Notes: a model not told the origin generated them from the sequence alone. A DNA stretch of 10,659 nucleotides from an uncultured Atopobiaceae bacterium (GCA_905233865.1 CAJOGH010000017.1:1-10659), one strand, 5' to 3'. Positions 1-7,800 are shown, counted from the stretch's first letter. Made by a program: numbers and translations.

Positions 1-1350
1 CAGGTCGGTGGCTGTGCTCTGCAGGATCGACTGCACCTGCGCGGGCGTCAGCGACGGGTTGCGCGCAAAGCACAGCGCCGCGATGCCCGCGACCGCCGGC
101 GACGCCATCGACGTGCCCGAGTCGTTGCCATACGCGCTATCCGAGCTGTTCACGGTGCTGTAGATGCCCGCGCCCGGCGCGCTGATGTCCTTGGTGGAGT
201 TCTTGGTGGTGGGTCCCACGCCCGGCATGTTGTAGTTGGACGTGGAGCTGCGCACGTAGCCGCCATCGGACTTGGCCACGTTGATGACGCTGAGACAGTC
301 GTCGTAGTCGGCGGGGTAGCAGCGGTAGGCGCCAGAGCCGTTGCCTGCCGAGCTCACAGTTAGGATGCCCGCGTTCTTGGCCGCGGTGATGCGCTGGCAC
401 AGGGCGTCATTAAAGGCGCTGGTGCTGCTCACCGCCGCGCCCACGCTCAGGTTGACCACGCGCACGCCCAGCGCCTTGTGGCTGAGCAGGTAGTTGTAGG
501 CCTCGATGACGGCGGCGGGCGTCATCCTGCTGCCGTACTTGTCGCTGACCTTGACGGCCACGAGGTTGGCGTTGTATGACGTGCCGGCGATGCCCAGCCC
601 GTTATTGGCCTGCGCGCACGCGATGCCCGCCACGTGGGTGCCGTGGTTCTTGCCGTCCGACACGTCCGCGCCCTTTTCGTAGGCGTTGTACTGCGCGATC
701 AGGTTGTTGCGCAGGTCCTCGTGGGTCGTGCGCACGCCGGTGTCAAAGACGGCGACGGCCACCTCGTGGTTGCTGCGCGTGAGGTCCCAGGCGCTGGGAA
801 GCTGCATGGCGCCAAGGCCCCACTGGCGCGACGCGCTGGGGTCGTTGACCGATGTCGTCTGGGGGTCAAGCTGGTCGGGTGTGCCCGCGCCGTCGTCCTC
901 AAGGCTCAGGAGCCAGCTGGGCTGCACGTCGGCCACGCACTCGTCCTGGCTCAGCTCCGCGGCGGCCTGTGCGACCGTGATGCCGTCGGCGAGTTCCAGC
1001 TGCAGCACCGGGTCAAGGTCGGCGTCGTCGGCAATGATGCCGTTTCGCACCGAGGCACCCACGAGGTCGTCGGGCTCAAGGTAGCTGCGCGCGAGTGAAT
1101 CTGCCTGGCCGACAAGAGCCTGCGCCTGCGTGAGCGTCGTCCCGCGGCGAAGTGTCACGAGCACCTGGCCGGCCTCGTAGGAGCTGCCCTCGTCGGCAAG
1201 GGCGATGCCGGTGGTCTGCTGTGCCTCGAGCGGGGAGGGGAGGTCGCCGGCGTCGGCGAGCGCGGGCTCAGACCACGTGGCCAGGCACGCGGCTCCCATG
1301 GCGAGGGCAAGGGCTCCTGCAAGAGCCGTTCTACCAAGCGTGTTCCCCAA
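1..1350 (-). CDS. Secreted subtilisin-family (S8) serine protease, 3' end cut by window
   Basis: An exported endopeptidase of the subtilase family. It was translated by reading the reverse complement from a TTG at 1350-1348, giving 450 codons that stay open to the window edge. Residues 1-32 look like a signal peptide: a short N-region with Arg7, a hydrophobic run of Ala/Leu, then PALA followed by Asp33, a type I signal peptidase site. Residues about 60-150 resemble a subtilase propeptide (GQVLVTLRRG to VADVQPSW). The catalytic domain follows WGLGAMQLPSAW. The triad is complete: Asp203 in VAVFDTGVRTTHEDL, His236 in DGKNHGTHVAGI and Ser414 in DSGTSMASPAVAGIAA, with the oxyanion Asn337 in SSAGNG. 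The TTG start is preferred because a GGGGG purine run sits 5 bases upstream and it keeps Arg7; the next ATG (codon 18) would remove half the signal peptide. The C-terminus, including any cell-wall anchor, and the natural substrate are not visible. Confidence 0.93.
   Translation of the reverse strand, partial: MGNTLGRTALAGALALAMGAACLATWSEPALADAGDLPSPLEAQQTTGIALADEGSSYEAGQVLVTLRRGTTLTQAQALVGQADSLARSYLEPDDLVGASVRNGIIADDADLDPVLQLELADGITVAQAAAELSQDECVADVQPSWLLSLEDDGAGTPDQLDPQTTSVNDPSASRQWGLGAMQLPSAWDLTRSNHEVAVAVFDTGVRTTHEDLRNNLIAQYNAYEKGADVSDGKNHGTHVAGIACAQANNGLGIAGTSYNANLVAVKVSDKYGSRMTPAAVIEAYNYLLSHKALGVRVVNLSVGAAVSSTSAFNDALCQRITAAKNAGILTVSSAGNGSGAYRCYPADYDDCLSVINVAKSDGGYVRSSTSNYNMPGVGPTTKNSTKDISAPGAGIYSTVNSSDSAYGNDSGTSMASPAVAGIAALCFARNPSLTPAQVQSILQSTATDL
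1102..1130. repeat. 29-base dispersed repeat, copy A (inside the protease gene)
   Basis: This stretch matches 3264-3292 at 27 of 29 positions in the same orientation. The mismatches are t1106 versus a3268 and c1113 versus t3275. The shared part includes GGCCGAYAAGAGCC followed by TGCGCCTGCG. Here it lies in the region coding for the protease propeptide (residues about 74-83, TQAQALVGQA on the minus strand) and does not break the frame. Its function is unknown. Confidence 0.75.
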
Positions 1351-1379
1351 GATTTCCCCCTGACGTTAAGCTAGTTTTC

Positions 1380-1388
1380 ATTCTAGCA
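1380..1388 (-). promoter_or_regulatory. Candidate extended -10 promoter for the protease gene
   Basis: Read on the minus strand, this is TGC followed by TAGAAT, an extended -10 element for a housekeeping sigma factor. It lies 30-38 bases upstream of the TTG start, predicting a leader of roughly 20-25 bases that contains the GGGGG Shine-Dalgarno run at 1356-1360. No convincing -35 hexamer is seen at 16-18 bases, as is common for extended -10 promoters. Confidence 0.45.
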
Positions 1389-1499
1389 TGAGGAAGGTTG
1401 AGGTCGCGCAGCTACACACTCTTGTAACGAGAACTGCACATGAGTGGGGCTTGCGGGAAACCCGCACGACGCGACGATTCCAGCTGCTGCCATCAAGGC

Positions 1500-1522
1500 C
1501 GACAAGAGCCATGCTCTTGTCG
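1500..1522. repeat. Perfect 10-bp hairpin containing the GCCGACAAGAGC-type core
   Basis: CGACAAGAGC, a CAT loop, then GCTCTTGTCG form a perfect 10-bp stem. With the two preceding bases, the left arm carries the GGCCGACAAGAGCC sequence of the 29-base repeat. There is no T run on either strand, so this is not a standard intrinsic terminator. It sits between the tRNA operon terminator and the protease promoter. The rest of the non-coding stretch 1389-1559 shows no gene I can support. Confidence 0.7.
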
Positions 1523-1559
1523 CCCGCCACGTGCACAGTGTGCGCGCCCCACAGCCAAC

Positions 1560-1588
1560 AAAAAAGCCAGGCGCGCGAGGCACCTGGC
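1560..1588 (-). terminator. Rho-independent terminator of the tRNA-Pro/tRNA-Gly operon
   Basis: On the minus strand a 9-bp stem (GCCAGGTGC pairing with GCGCCTGGC, including one G-T pair) closes a 5-base loop and is followed directly by six T residues. The stem begins 10 bases after the CCA end of tRNA-Gly. This is a textbook intrinsic terminator for the two-tRNA transcript. Confidence 0.9.
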
Positions 1589-1598
1589 TGCTGTTACA

Positions 1599-1674
1599 TG
1601 GAGCGGCGGACGGGACTCGAACCCGCAACAGGCAGCTTGGAAGGCTGCTGCTCTACCAATTGAACTACCGCCGC
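1599..1674 (-). tRNA. tRNA-Gly, anticodon UCC
   Basis: This is a 76-base tRNA with encoded CCA. The acceptor arms GCGGCGG and CCGCCGC pair perfectly. The anticodon loop is CTTCCAA, giving anticodon TCC (plus-strand 1639-1641), and the T-loop contains GGTTCGAGTCC. It reads GGA glycine codons, with wobble to GGG. It lies one base downstream of tRNA-Pro in the same transcript. Confidence 0.97.
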
Positions 1675-1675
1675 A

Positions 1676-1752
1676 TGGTCGGGGTGACTGGATTCGAACC
1701 AGCGACCCTCTGCTCCCAAAGCAGATGCGCTACCAAGCTGCGCCACACCCCG
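1676..1752 (-). tRNA. tRNA-Pro, anticodon UGG
   Basis: This is a 77-base tRNA with encoded CCA. The acceptor arms CGGGGTG and CACCCCG pair. The anticodon loop is TTTGGGA, giving anticodon TGG (plus-strand 1716-1718), and the T-loop contains GGTTCGAATCC. It is first in the two-tRNA operon and separated from tRNA-Gly by a single base, so maturation must involve processing of a joint precursor. Confidence 0.97.
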
Positions 1753-1764
1753 GGGCCGAAGAGA

Positions 1765-1793
1765 AGTATAGGGGAGCGCGGCCAGCCACGCAA
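1765..1793 (-). promoter_or_regulatory. Promoter of the tRNA-Pro/tRNA-Gly operon
   Basis: On the minus strand a -35-like TTGCGT (1793-1788) is followed after exactly 17 bases by the -10 hexamer TATACT (1770-1765). The predicted start falls about 6 bases before the tRNA-Pro 5' end at 1752. This fits a strong housekeeping promoter with a minimal leader. The -35 hexamer overlaps the left arm of the inverted repeat at 1786-1820. Confidence 0.75.
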
Positions 1794-1820
1794 ACGTGAA
1801 CGCGTCACGGCGCTGCGTGG
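1786..1820. repeat. Nested inverted repeats between the divergent tRNA operon and gdhA
   Basis: An outer inverted repeat CCACGCA (1786-1792) / TGCGTGG (1814-1820) encloses an inner one, CGTGA (1795-1799) / TCACG (1805-1809). The outer left arm overlaps the tRNA -35 hexamer. It could be a regulator-binding dyad or a hairpin in RNA copied from either strand. The pairing is seen in the sequence; any role is inference. Confidence 0.5.
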
Positions 1821-1827
1821 CGAGTTT

Positions 1828-1861
1828 GTTACAAGGCATATTTGCGTAACTTGCGCGTAAC
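1828..1861. promoter_or_regulatory. GTTAC/GTAAC repeats upstream of gdhA (possible operator)
   Basis: GTTAC (1828-1832) is followed by GTAAC at 1846-1850, an inverted pair separated by 13 bases, and by a second GTAAC at 1857-1861 in a tandem TTGCGTAAC / TTGCGCGTAAC arrangement. They lie 71-104 bases before the gdhA start, where a promoter or operator is expected. I could not fix a convincing -35/-10 pair here, so the gdhA promoter stays unassigned. Confidence 0.3.
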
Positions 1862-1931
1862 CCAGCGGTGCAATTCTTTCGCATGAAAAAGCGACGGGGC
1901 CACCCGCTGCACGAGTTAGAGAGGATATGCC

Positions 1932-3263
1932 ATGACGTATTCCGAGAGAGTCATCGCAGAGATTAAGGACCGCTACGCTGACCAGCCCGAATTCATCCAG
2001 GCCGCGACCGAGGTCCTGACCACGCTCCAGCCGGCCCTCGACGCCCACCCCGAGTTCGAGCAGGCCTCGCTCCTCGAGCGCCTCGTTGAGCCCGAGCGCG
2101 TCGTCATGTTCCGCGTCCCCTGGGTCGACGATTCCGGCAAGGTCCAGGTCAACCGCGGCTACCGCATCGAGTTCAACAGCGCCATCGGCCCCTACAAGGG
2201 CGGCCTGCGCCTGCACCCCTCCGTCAACCTGGGCATCCTCAAGTTCCTGGGCTTCGAGCAGATCTTCAAGAACTCGCTGACCACCCTGCCCATGGGCGGC
2301 GGCAAGGGCGGCTCCGACTTTGACCCCAAGGGCAAGTCCGACCGCGAGGTCATGGCCTTCTGCCAGTCCTTCATGACCGAGCTCCAGCGCCACATTGGCC
2401 CCAACACCGACGTCCCCGCCGGCGACATCGGCACCGGCGCCCGTGAGATCGGCTTCATGTTTGGCCAGTACAAGCGCCTGCGCAACGAGTGGTCTGGCGT
2501 CCTGACCGGCAAGGGCCTCTCCTTTGGCGGCAGCCTTGCCCGCACCGAGGCCACCGGCTATGGTGCCGTCTACTTCCTGCAGAACATGCTGGCCTCCCGC
2601 GGCGAGGACCTCAACGGCAAGAAGGTCGTCATCTCCGGTGCCGGCAACGTTGCCATCTACGCCACCCAGAAGGCCCAGCAGCTGGGCGCCACGGTCCTCA
2701 CCGTCAGCGACTCCTCGGGCTACGTCTACGACCCCGACGGCATCGACGTCGAGCTGCTCAAGGACGTCAAGGAGGTCCGTCGCGAGCGCCTGACCGCCTA
2801 CGCCGAGGCCAAGGCAGGCGCCGAGTACCACGCCGGCGAGCGCCCCTGGTCCGTTGCCTGTGACGTGGCCATGCCCTGCGCCACCCAGAACGAGCTCGAG
2901 CTCGACGAGGCCAAGGCCCTCGTTGCCAACGGCTGCAAGTACGTCGTCGAGGGCGCCAACATGCCCACCACGCTCGACGCCACCAACTACCTGGTGGACA
3001 ACGGCGTCTACTTTGCCCCCGGCAAGGCTGCCAACGCCGGCGGTGTCGCCGTGTCCGGCCTCGAGATGAGCCAGAACGCCGAGCACCTCTCCTGGACCTT
3101 CGAGGACGTTGACGGCCGCCTCAAGGAGATCATGGCCTCCATCTACAACGCCGCCGCCGACGCGGCCAAGGAGTACGGCCACGAGGACAACCTCATCTTT
3201 GGCGCCAACATCGCCGGCTTCCTCAAGGTCGCCGAGGCCATGATGGCCCAGGGCGTCTGCTAG
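1932..3263 (+). CDS. gdhA: Glutamate dehydrogenase, hexameric type (probably NADP-dependent)
   Basis: Catalyses reversible reductive amination of 2-oxoglutarate with ammonium to glutamate, linking ammonium to amino-acid metabolism in the cytoplasm. The protein is 443 residues, the usual length of the small hexameric family. The catalytic residues fall at the positions I recall for the Clostridium symbiosum enzyme: Lys89 (GPYKGGLR), Lys113, Lys125 in the signature LPMGGGKGGSDFDP, Asp165 in DVPAGDIGTG and Ser380 in LEMSQN. The Rossmann fingerprint is ISGAGNVAIYA. The strand after it ends in SDSSG, as in E. coli GdhA, which favours NADP over NAD; this point is inferred. The start is firm: an AGAGAGGA site lies 6 bases upstream of ATG. 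Valine, isoleucine and leucine codons end heavily in C (GTC, ATC, CTC), unlike carAB, which suggests high expression. It appears monocistronic, followed by a structured region. Confidence 0.96.
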   Translation: MTYSERVIAEIKDRYADQPEFIQAATEVLTTLQPALDAHPEFEQASLLERLVEPERVVMFRVPWVDDSGKVQVNRGYRIEFNSAIGPYKGGLRLHPSVNLGILKFLGFEQIFKNSLTTLPMGGGKGGSDFDPKGKSDREVMAFCQSFMTELQRHIGPNTDVPAGDIGTGAREIGFMFGQYKRLRNEWSGVLTGKGLSFGGSLARTEATGYGAVYFLQNMLASRGEDLNGKKVVISGAGNVAIYATQKAQQLGATVLTVSDSSGYVYDPDGIDVELLKDVKEVRRERLTAYAEAKAGAEYHAGERPWSVACDVAMPCATQNELELDEAKALVANGCKYVVEGANMPTTLDATNYLVDNGVYFAPGKAANAGGVAVSGLEMSQNAEHLSWTFEDVDGRLKEIMASIYNAAADAAKEYGHEDNLIFGANIAGFLKVAEAMMAQGVC

Positions 3264-3292
3264 TGCCAGGCCGATAAGAGCCTGCGCCTGCG
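3264..3292. repeat. 29-base dispersed repeat, copy B (immediately after the gdhA stop)
   Basis: Begins on the base after the gdhA TAG and matches 1102-1130 at 27 of 29 positions. Its GATAAGAGCCT (3273-3283) is also exactly complementary to AGGCTCTTATC at 3360-3370, so this copy forms the left arm of a long-range stem in the gdhA 3' region. Confidence 0.75.
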
Positions 3293-3370
3293 AGTCAGTC
3301 GCAATCCCGTGCCCCGTCGTGCCCCGCGCGGCGGGGCACGCCTGTGAGCACACAAGTTAAGGCTCTTATC
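3273..3370 (+). terminator. Structured gdhA 3' region: outer 11-bp stem enclosing a GC-rich hairpin
   Basis: The outer arms are 3273-3283 and 3360-3370, 11 perfect pairs. Inside, CGTGCCCCGC (3318-3327), loop GCG, and GCGGGGCACG (3331-3340) make a perfect 10-bp hairpin. No U run follows the inner hairpin (CCTGTGAGC). It may act as a U-less or factor-assisted terminator, or as a 3' stabilising structure for gdhA mRNA. The folding is seen directly; the terminator role is inferred from position between two genes with separate functions. Confidence 0.5.
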
Positions 3371-3390
3371 AGGAAACACAATTGTTACTG

Positions 3391-3447
3391 ATGTATACAT
3401 AACTGACGCTATTTCATGCATTTACGCGCATGATGGGGTGGTAGGAT
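3391..3447 (+). promoter_or_regulatory. Candidate carAB control region with two dyads and a -10-like hexamer
   Basis: The stretch between gdhA and carA holds a perfect 10-base palindrome ATGTATACAT (3391-3400) and an inverted repeat TCATGC (3414-3419) / GCATGA (3428-3433). It also has a -10-like TAGGAT (3442-3447) with a weak TTTACG (3421-3426) only 15 bases upstream. If TAGGAT is the -10, the dyads sit where an operator would. The leader to the TTG start would be about 95 bases. I see no recognisable PyrR antiterminator and no peptide of the CarA leader type. Confidence 0.3.
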
Positions 3448-3532
3448 ACCCACAGCCTTTAAGAGCGGTACGAGATGCCGCCAAGGCCAAGCATGGGTTG
3501 GTACGTCTGTGTCTGGTTCCTTGGCGCGTTAT

Positions 3533-3540
3533 GGAAGGAG
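3533..3540 (+). promoter_or_regulatory. Ribosome binding site that sets the carA TTG start
   Basis: GGAAGGAG lies 7 bases before TTG 3548-3550. The in-frame GTG at 3509, 13 codons earlier, has no comparable site and would add residues with no counterpart in CarA proteins. Confidence 0.8.
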
Positions 3541-3547
3541 CCAGCCC

Positions 3548-4834
3548 TTGAATTTCCTTTGTGACCCTCACGCGCGCCCCGCAGCGCTTGTCCTGGAGGA
3601 CGGGACATACTTTGGGGGATACGCCGCCGGCGCCGTTGGCGAGGTGTGCGGCGAGATCGTCTTTAACACATCGATGGTGGGATACCAAGAGATCCTCACG
3701 GACCCCAGCTACGCTGGGCAGATCGTGACGCTCACGTATCCACAGGTGGGCAACTACGGCATCGACGAGGCCGTGAGCCAGGCCGACACCCCCGCCCTGC
3801 GCGCGCTCGTGGTCCGCGACCTGTGCCACGTGCCCTCCAACTGGACGAGCCAGATGAGCCTGCCCGCCTATTTGGAGCGCAACTGCATCGTGGCCATCGA
3901 GGGCGTGGACACGCGCGCCCTCACGCGTCACATCCGCGACCATGGCACGATGCGCGCCGTGGTGAGCTCGGTCGACGACCTGGACCCCGAGCGCCTGGTG
4001 GCCACAGCGCGCGCGTCGGAGCCTATCTCCAACCTCAACCTGGTGGCCGCGGTGAGCAAGCCGGGCACGCTCGAGCTGGGCGGTGCCGCGGAGGGCGCGC
4101 CGCGCGTGGTGGCGCTCGACTGCGGCATGAAGCGTGGCATCGAGCAGGGGCTTGCCCGCGCTGGCCTGGACGTGACGGTGGTGCCCTGGGACACCCCGGC
4201 CGTCGACGTGCTGGCGCTGCACCCCGACGGCGTCTTCGTGTCCAACGGCCCCGGCGATCCCGCGAGCGTGCCCGAGACCACGGCATGCGTGCGCGACCTG
4301 CTTGGCCGCGTGCCGCTCTTTGGCATCTGCCTGGGCAACCAGATGGTGGCGCGTGCCGCCGGCGCGCAGACCGAAAAGCTTCCCTTTGGCCACCACGGCG
4401 GCAACGAGCCGGTGGTCAACCTGCTCACGGGCCGCGTGGAGATCACCGCCCAGAACCACAACTACGGCCTTGTGTGGCCTAGTTTGGGGCCGCTCGTGCC
4501 AGAGGAGTCGGGCGGCTACGACGAGCACGTGGACGACCTGCGCGAGTGGGCGCGCCGCGGCGTGGCGCCCGTGGTGAGGACCGGCACGGTGGGCCGCGTG
4601 CGCCTGACGCACGTGAACCTCAACGACGGCACGCCCGAGGGCATCCAGCTCCTGGACGCGCGCGCCTTTAGCGTGCAGTACCACCCCGAGGCCAACCCCG
4701 GGCCGCGTGACGCAGCCTACCTCTTTGACGCCTTCGCGCGCCTCGTGGCGGGTGCGGACGACTACCTGGAGCAGGTCTCGCCCGCGCTCACCCAGCCTGC
4801 CTACGCTAGCCCTAAGGAGGTCGCCCATGCCTAG
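3548..4834 (+). CDS. carA: Carbamoyl-phosphate synthase, small (glutaminase) subunit
   Basis: Hydrolyses glutamine and channels ammonia to CarB for carbamoyl phosphate, the precursor of pyrimidines and arginine. From the TTG the protein has 428 residues, longer than the roughly 380 of E. coli CarA. The N-terminal small-subunit domain carries VLEDGTYFGGYAAG and GYQEILTDPSYAGQIV. The class I glutamine amidotransferase domain has nucleophile Cys261 in FGICLGNQ, with His379 and Glu381 in QYHPEANPGP. The excess length comes from two places: about 34 extra residues between QNHNYGL and VRLTHVNLNDGT (residues about 309-350, rich in charged residues), and a tail of about 20 residues after LFDAFARL. 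The 3' end overlaps carB by 8 bases and includes the carB ribosome binding site, so translation of the two subunits is probably coupled. All residues needed for glutaminase activity appear present. Confidence 0.95.
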   Translation: MNFLCDPHARPAALVLEDGTYFGGYAAGAVGEVCGEIVFNTSMVGYQEILTDPSYAGQIVTLTYPQVGNYGIDEAVSQADTPALRALVVRDLCHVPSNWTSQMSLPAYLERNCIVAIEGVDTRALTRHIRDHGTMRAVVSSVDDLDPERLVATARASEPISNLNLVAAVSKPGTLELGGAAEGAPRVVALDCGMKRGIEQGLARAGLDVTVVPWDTPAVDVLALHPDGVFVSNGPGDPASVPETTACVRDLLGRVPLFGICLGNQMVARAAGAQTEKLPFGHHGGNEPVVNLLTGRVEITAQNHNYGLVWPSLGPLVPEESGGYDEHVDDLREWARRGVAPVVRTGTVGRVRLTHVNLNDGTPEGIQLLDARAFSVQYHPEANPGPRDAAYLFDAFARLVAGADDYLEQVSPALTQPAYASPKEVAHA

Positions 4835-7800
4835 GCGCGACGACATCAAGTCCATCCTTGTCATTGGCTCTGGCCCTATCGTCATCGGTCAGGCCTGCGA
4901 GTTTGACTACTCAGGCACCCAGGCCTGCCGCGCCCTGCGCGAGGAGGGCTACCACGTGGTGCTGGTCAACTCCAACCCCGCGACGATCATGACCGACCCC
5001 GCCACCGCCGACCGCACCTACGTGGAGCCGGTGAGCGCGGAGGTCGTGGCGCGCATCATCGAGCGCGAGCGCCCCGACGCGCTGCTGCCCAACATGGGCG
5101 GCCAGACGGCGCTCAATTGCGCCATGGAGCTGGGCCGCTCCGGCGTGCTGGAGCGCTATGGCGTGGAAGTCATCGGGTGCGACCTGGACGCCATCGAGGC
5201 GGGCGAGAACCGCGAGGAGTTCGCCGCCGCCATGGCCGACATCGGGCTGGAGCTTGCGCGCTCCGGCTTTGCCCACAGCTTGGAGGAAGCACGCGACATT
5301 GCCGCCGATCTGGGCTTTCCCGTGGTCATTCGCCCGTCGTTCACGCTGGGCGGTGCGGGTGGCGGCATTGCCCACGATGCCGACGAGCTCGAGCGCATCG
5401 CAGGTCAGGGCCTGGCGCTGAGCCCCGAGCACGAGGTGCTGGTGGAGGAGTCCATCGAGGGCTGGAAGGAGATCGAGATGGAGGTCATGCGCGATGCCTG
5501 CGGCAACGGCATCGTCATCTGCTCCATCGAGAACGTGGACCCCATGGGCGTGCACACCGGCGACTCCATCACTGTGGCGCCGGCCCAGACCCTCACCGAC
5601 GCCGAGCTCCAGCGTCTGCGCGACTACTCGCTGGCCGTGCTGGACCGCGTGGGCGTGGCCTGCGGCGGCTCCAACGTGCAGTTTGCCGTGAACCCCACCG
5701 ACGGCCGTGTGGTCGTCATCGAGATGAACCCCCGCGTGAGCCGCTCGAGTGCCCTGGCCTCCAAGGCCACGGGCTTCCCCATAGCCAAGGCGGCGGCGCT
5801 GCTGTCCGTGGGCTACACGCTCTCGGAGATCACCAACTGGATCACCCAGGCCACGCCGGCGGCCTTTGAGCCCGCGCTGGACTACTGCGTGGTCAAGGTC
5901 CCGCGCTTTGCCTTTGAGAAGTTCCCCGGCACCGACGACCGCCTGACCACGCGCATGAGGTCGGTGGGCGAGGCCATGGCCTTTGGCCGCACCTTTGAGG
6001 AAGCCCTGCAGCGCGCGCTCCGCGGCCTGGAGACTGGGCGTGGCGGACTTGGCGCGGACGGTGCCGACGACTTTGACGAGGAGCGCTTTGACGAGCTCGT
6101 GGGTGCTCCCACACCCGAGCGCATCTTCTATGTGGCCGAGGCCCTGCGCCGCGGCTGGGAGCCGGCGCGCGTGTGCGAGGCGAGCGGCATCGACCCCTGG
6201 TTCGTGGACGCCGTCGCCAACATCGTCACGGCCGAGAAGAGCATCGCGCAGCTGGGCATTGGCGGGATGGACGCCACGCACATGCTGGCCGCAAAGCAGA
6301 TGGGATTCTCGGATGGGCAGATCGCGCACCTGTGCGGCTCGAGCGAGGAGGTCGTGCGCGCGCTTCGTGCCATCCAGGGCGTCACGCCGCAGGTCAAGAC
6401 CGTGGACACCTGCGCCGGCGAGTTTGCCGCCGAGACCCACTACCACTACATGACCTATGAGATGGGCGGTGCTGACGAGCATGTGGAGGCCGAGCGCCCA
6501 AGAGCCATGATCTTATCGGCCGGCCCCAACCGCATTGGGCAGGGCATCGAGTTTGACTACTGCTGCGTGCACGCCGCCGCGGCCCTGCACGAGCAGGGCT
6601 ACGAGACCGTCATGGTCAACTGCAACCCGGAGACCGTGAGCACCGACTACGACGCCTCTGACCGCCTGTACTTTAGCCCGCTGACCTTTGAGGACGTCAT
6701 GGACGTCGTCGAGGTGGAGCGGCCCGCCGGCGTGGTGGTGAGCCTGGGTGGCCAGACGCCCATCAAGCTGGCGCGCCGCCTGGAGGCCGCGGGCGTCACG
6801 ATAATGGGCACCTCGCCCGATGCCATCGACTTGGCCGAGGACCGCGACCGCTTTAGTGCCCTGCTCGACCGCCTGGGCATAGACTACCCGGCGAGCGCGG
6901 TGGCCTCCAGCGTCGCCGAGGCGCGCGTGGCGGCCCAGCGTGTGGGCTATCCGCTGCTCGTGCGCCCCAGCTACGTGCTGGGCGGGCGCGGCATGGCCAT
7001 CGTCTACGGTGCCAGCGAGCTGGAGACCTACATGAACGAGGCGCTGCTCGTGTCGCCCGACATGCCGGTGTATCTGGACTCCTTCCTGGAGGATGCCATC
7101 GAGCTGGACGTGGACGCGCTTGCCGACGGCGACGAGTGCTACGTGGTGAGCGTGCTGGAGCACATCGAGGAGTGCGGCATCCACTCGGGCGACTCGGCCT
7201 GCTGCACGCCGCCGTTCACGCTGTCCGCCTCGCTGGTCGAGCGCGTGCGCGAGATAACGCGCCAGCTTGCCGACGCGTGCCACATCCGTGGCCTGCTCAA
7301 CGTGCAGTTTGCCGTGCGCGACGAGACGGTGCTGGTCATCGAGCTCAACCCGCGCGCGAGCCGCACGGTGCCGTTCTCGTCCAAGGCCACGGGCGTGAGC
7401 GCGGCCGAGCTTGCCGCCAAGATCATGGCGGGTGCCAAGATACGCGACCTGGGCCTGCCGCCCGAGGATCGCGAGCTGGGCTACTACGCGGTCAAGGAGG
7501 CCGTCATGCCCTTCTCGCGCTTCCCCGGCGCCGACTTCGTGCTGGGGCCCGAGATGAAGTCGACCGGCGAGGTCATGGGCATCGCGCCGACCTTCCCCGA
7601 GGCCTACGCCAAGACGCGCGCGGCCATCGACTACGAGATGCCGGAGCGCGGCGGCGCCCTGGTGAGCGTGTGCGACCGCGACAAGCGCGCGGTGGCGCCC
7701 ATTGCCAGCTCGCTCGCGGCGTTGGGCTTTGAGCTCTATGCCACGCCGGGCACCGCGCGGGTGCTGCGCGCGCACGGGCTTGCCTGCACGGTGCTGGAGC

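Noticed and set aside
137..400. 87-codon minus-strand frame inside the protease gene
   Set aside because: Out-of-frame shadow (Arg/His-rich) of the protease, whose own frame contains the catalytic motifs.
1388..1884. Several open frames across the tRNA-Pro/tRNA-Gly region
   Set aside because: They translate tRNA genes, giving the familiar false peptides (GGRDSNPQ, VAQLGSASALGAEGRWFESSHPDH).
1665..3353. Long minus-strand open frame opposite gdhA (562 codons)
   Set aside because: It runs through tRNA-Pro and gdhA; its composition (mostly Gly, Ala, Val, Leu, Asp, His) is typical of the antisense of a GC3-rich gene, and gdhA is unmistakable.
4707..4826. 40-codon upstream extension of carB
   Set aside because: It lies in carA coding sequence in another frame; ATG 4827 has an ideal ribosome binding site and matches the family N-terminus.
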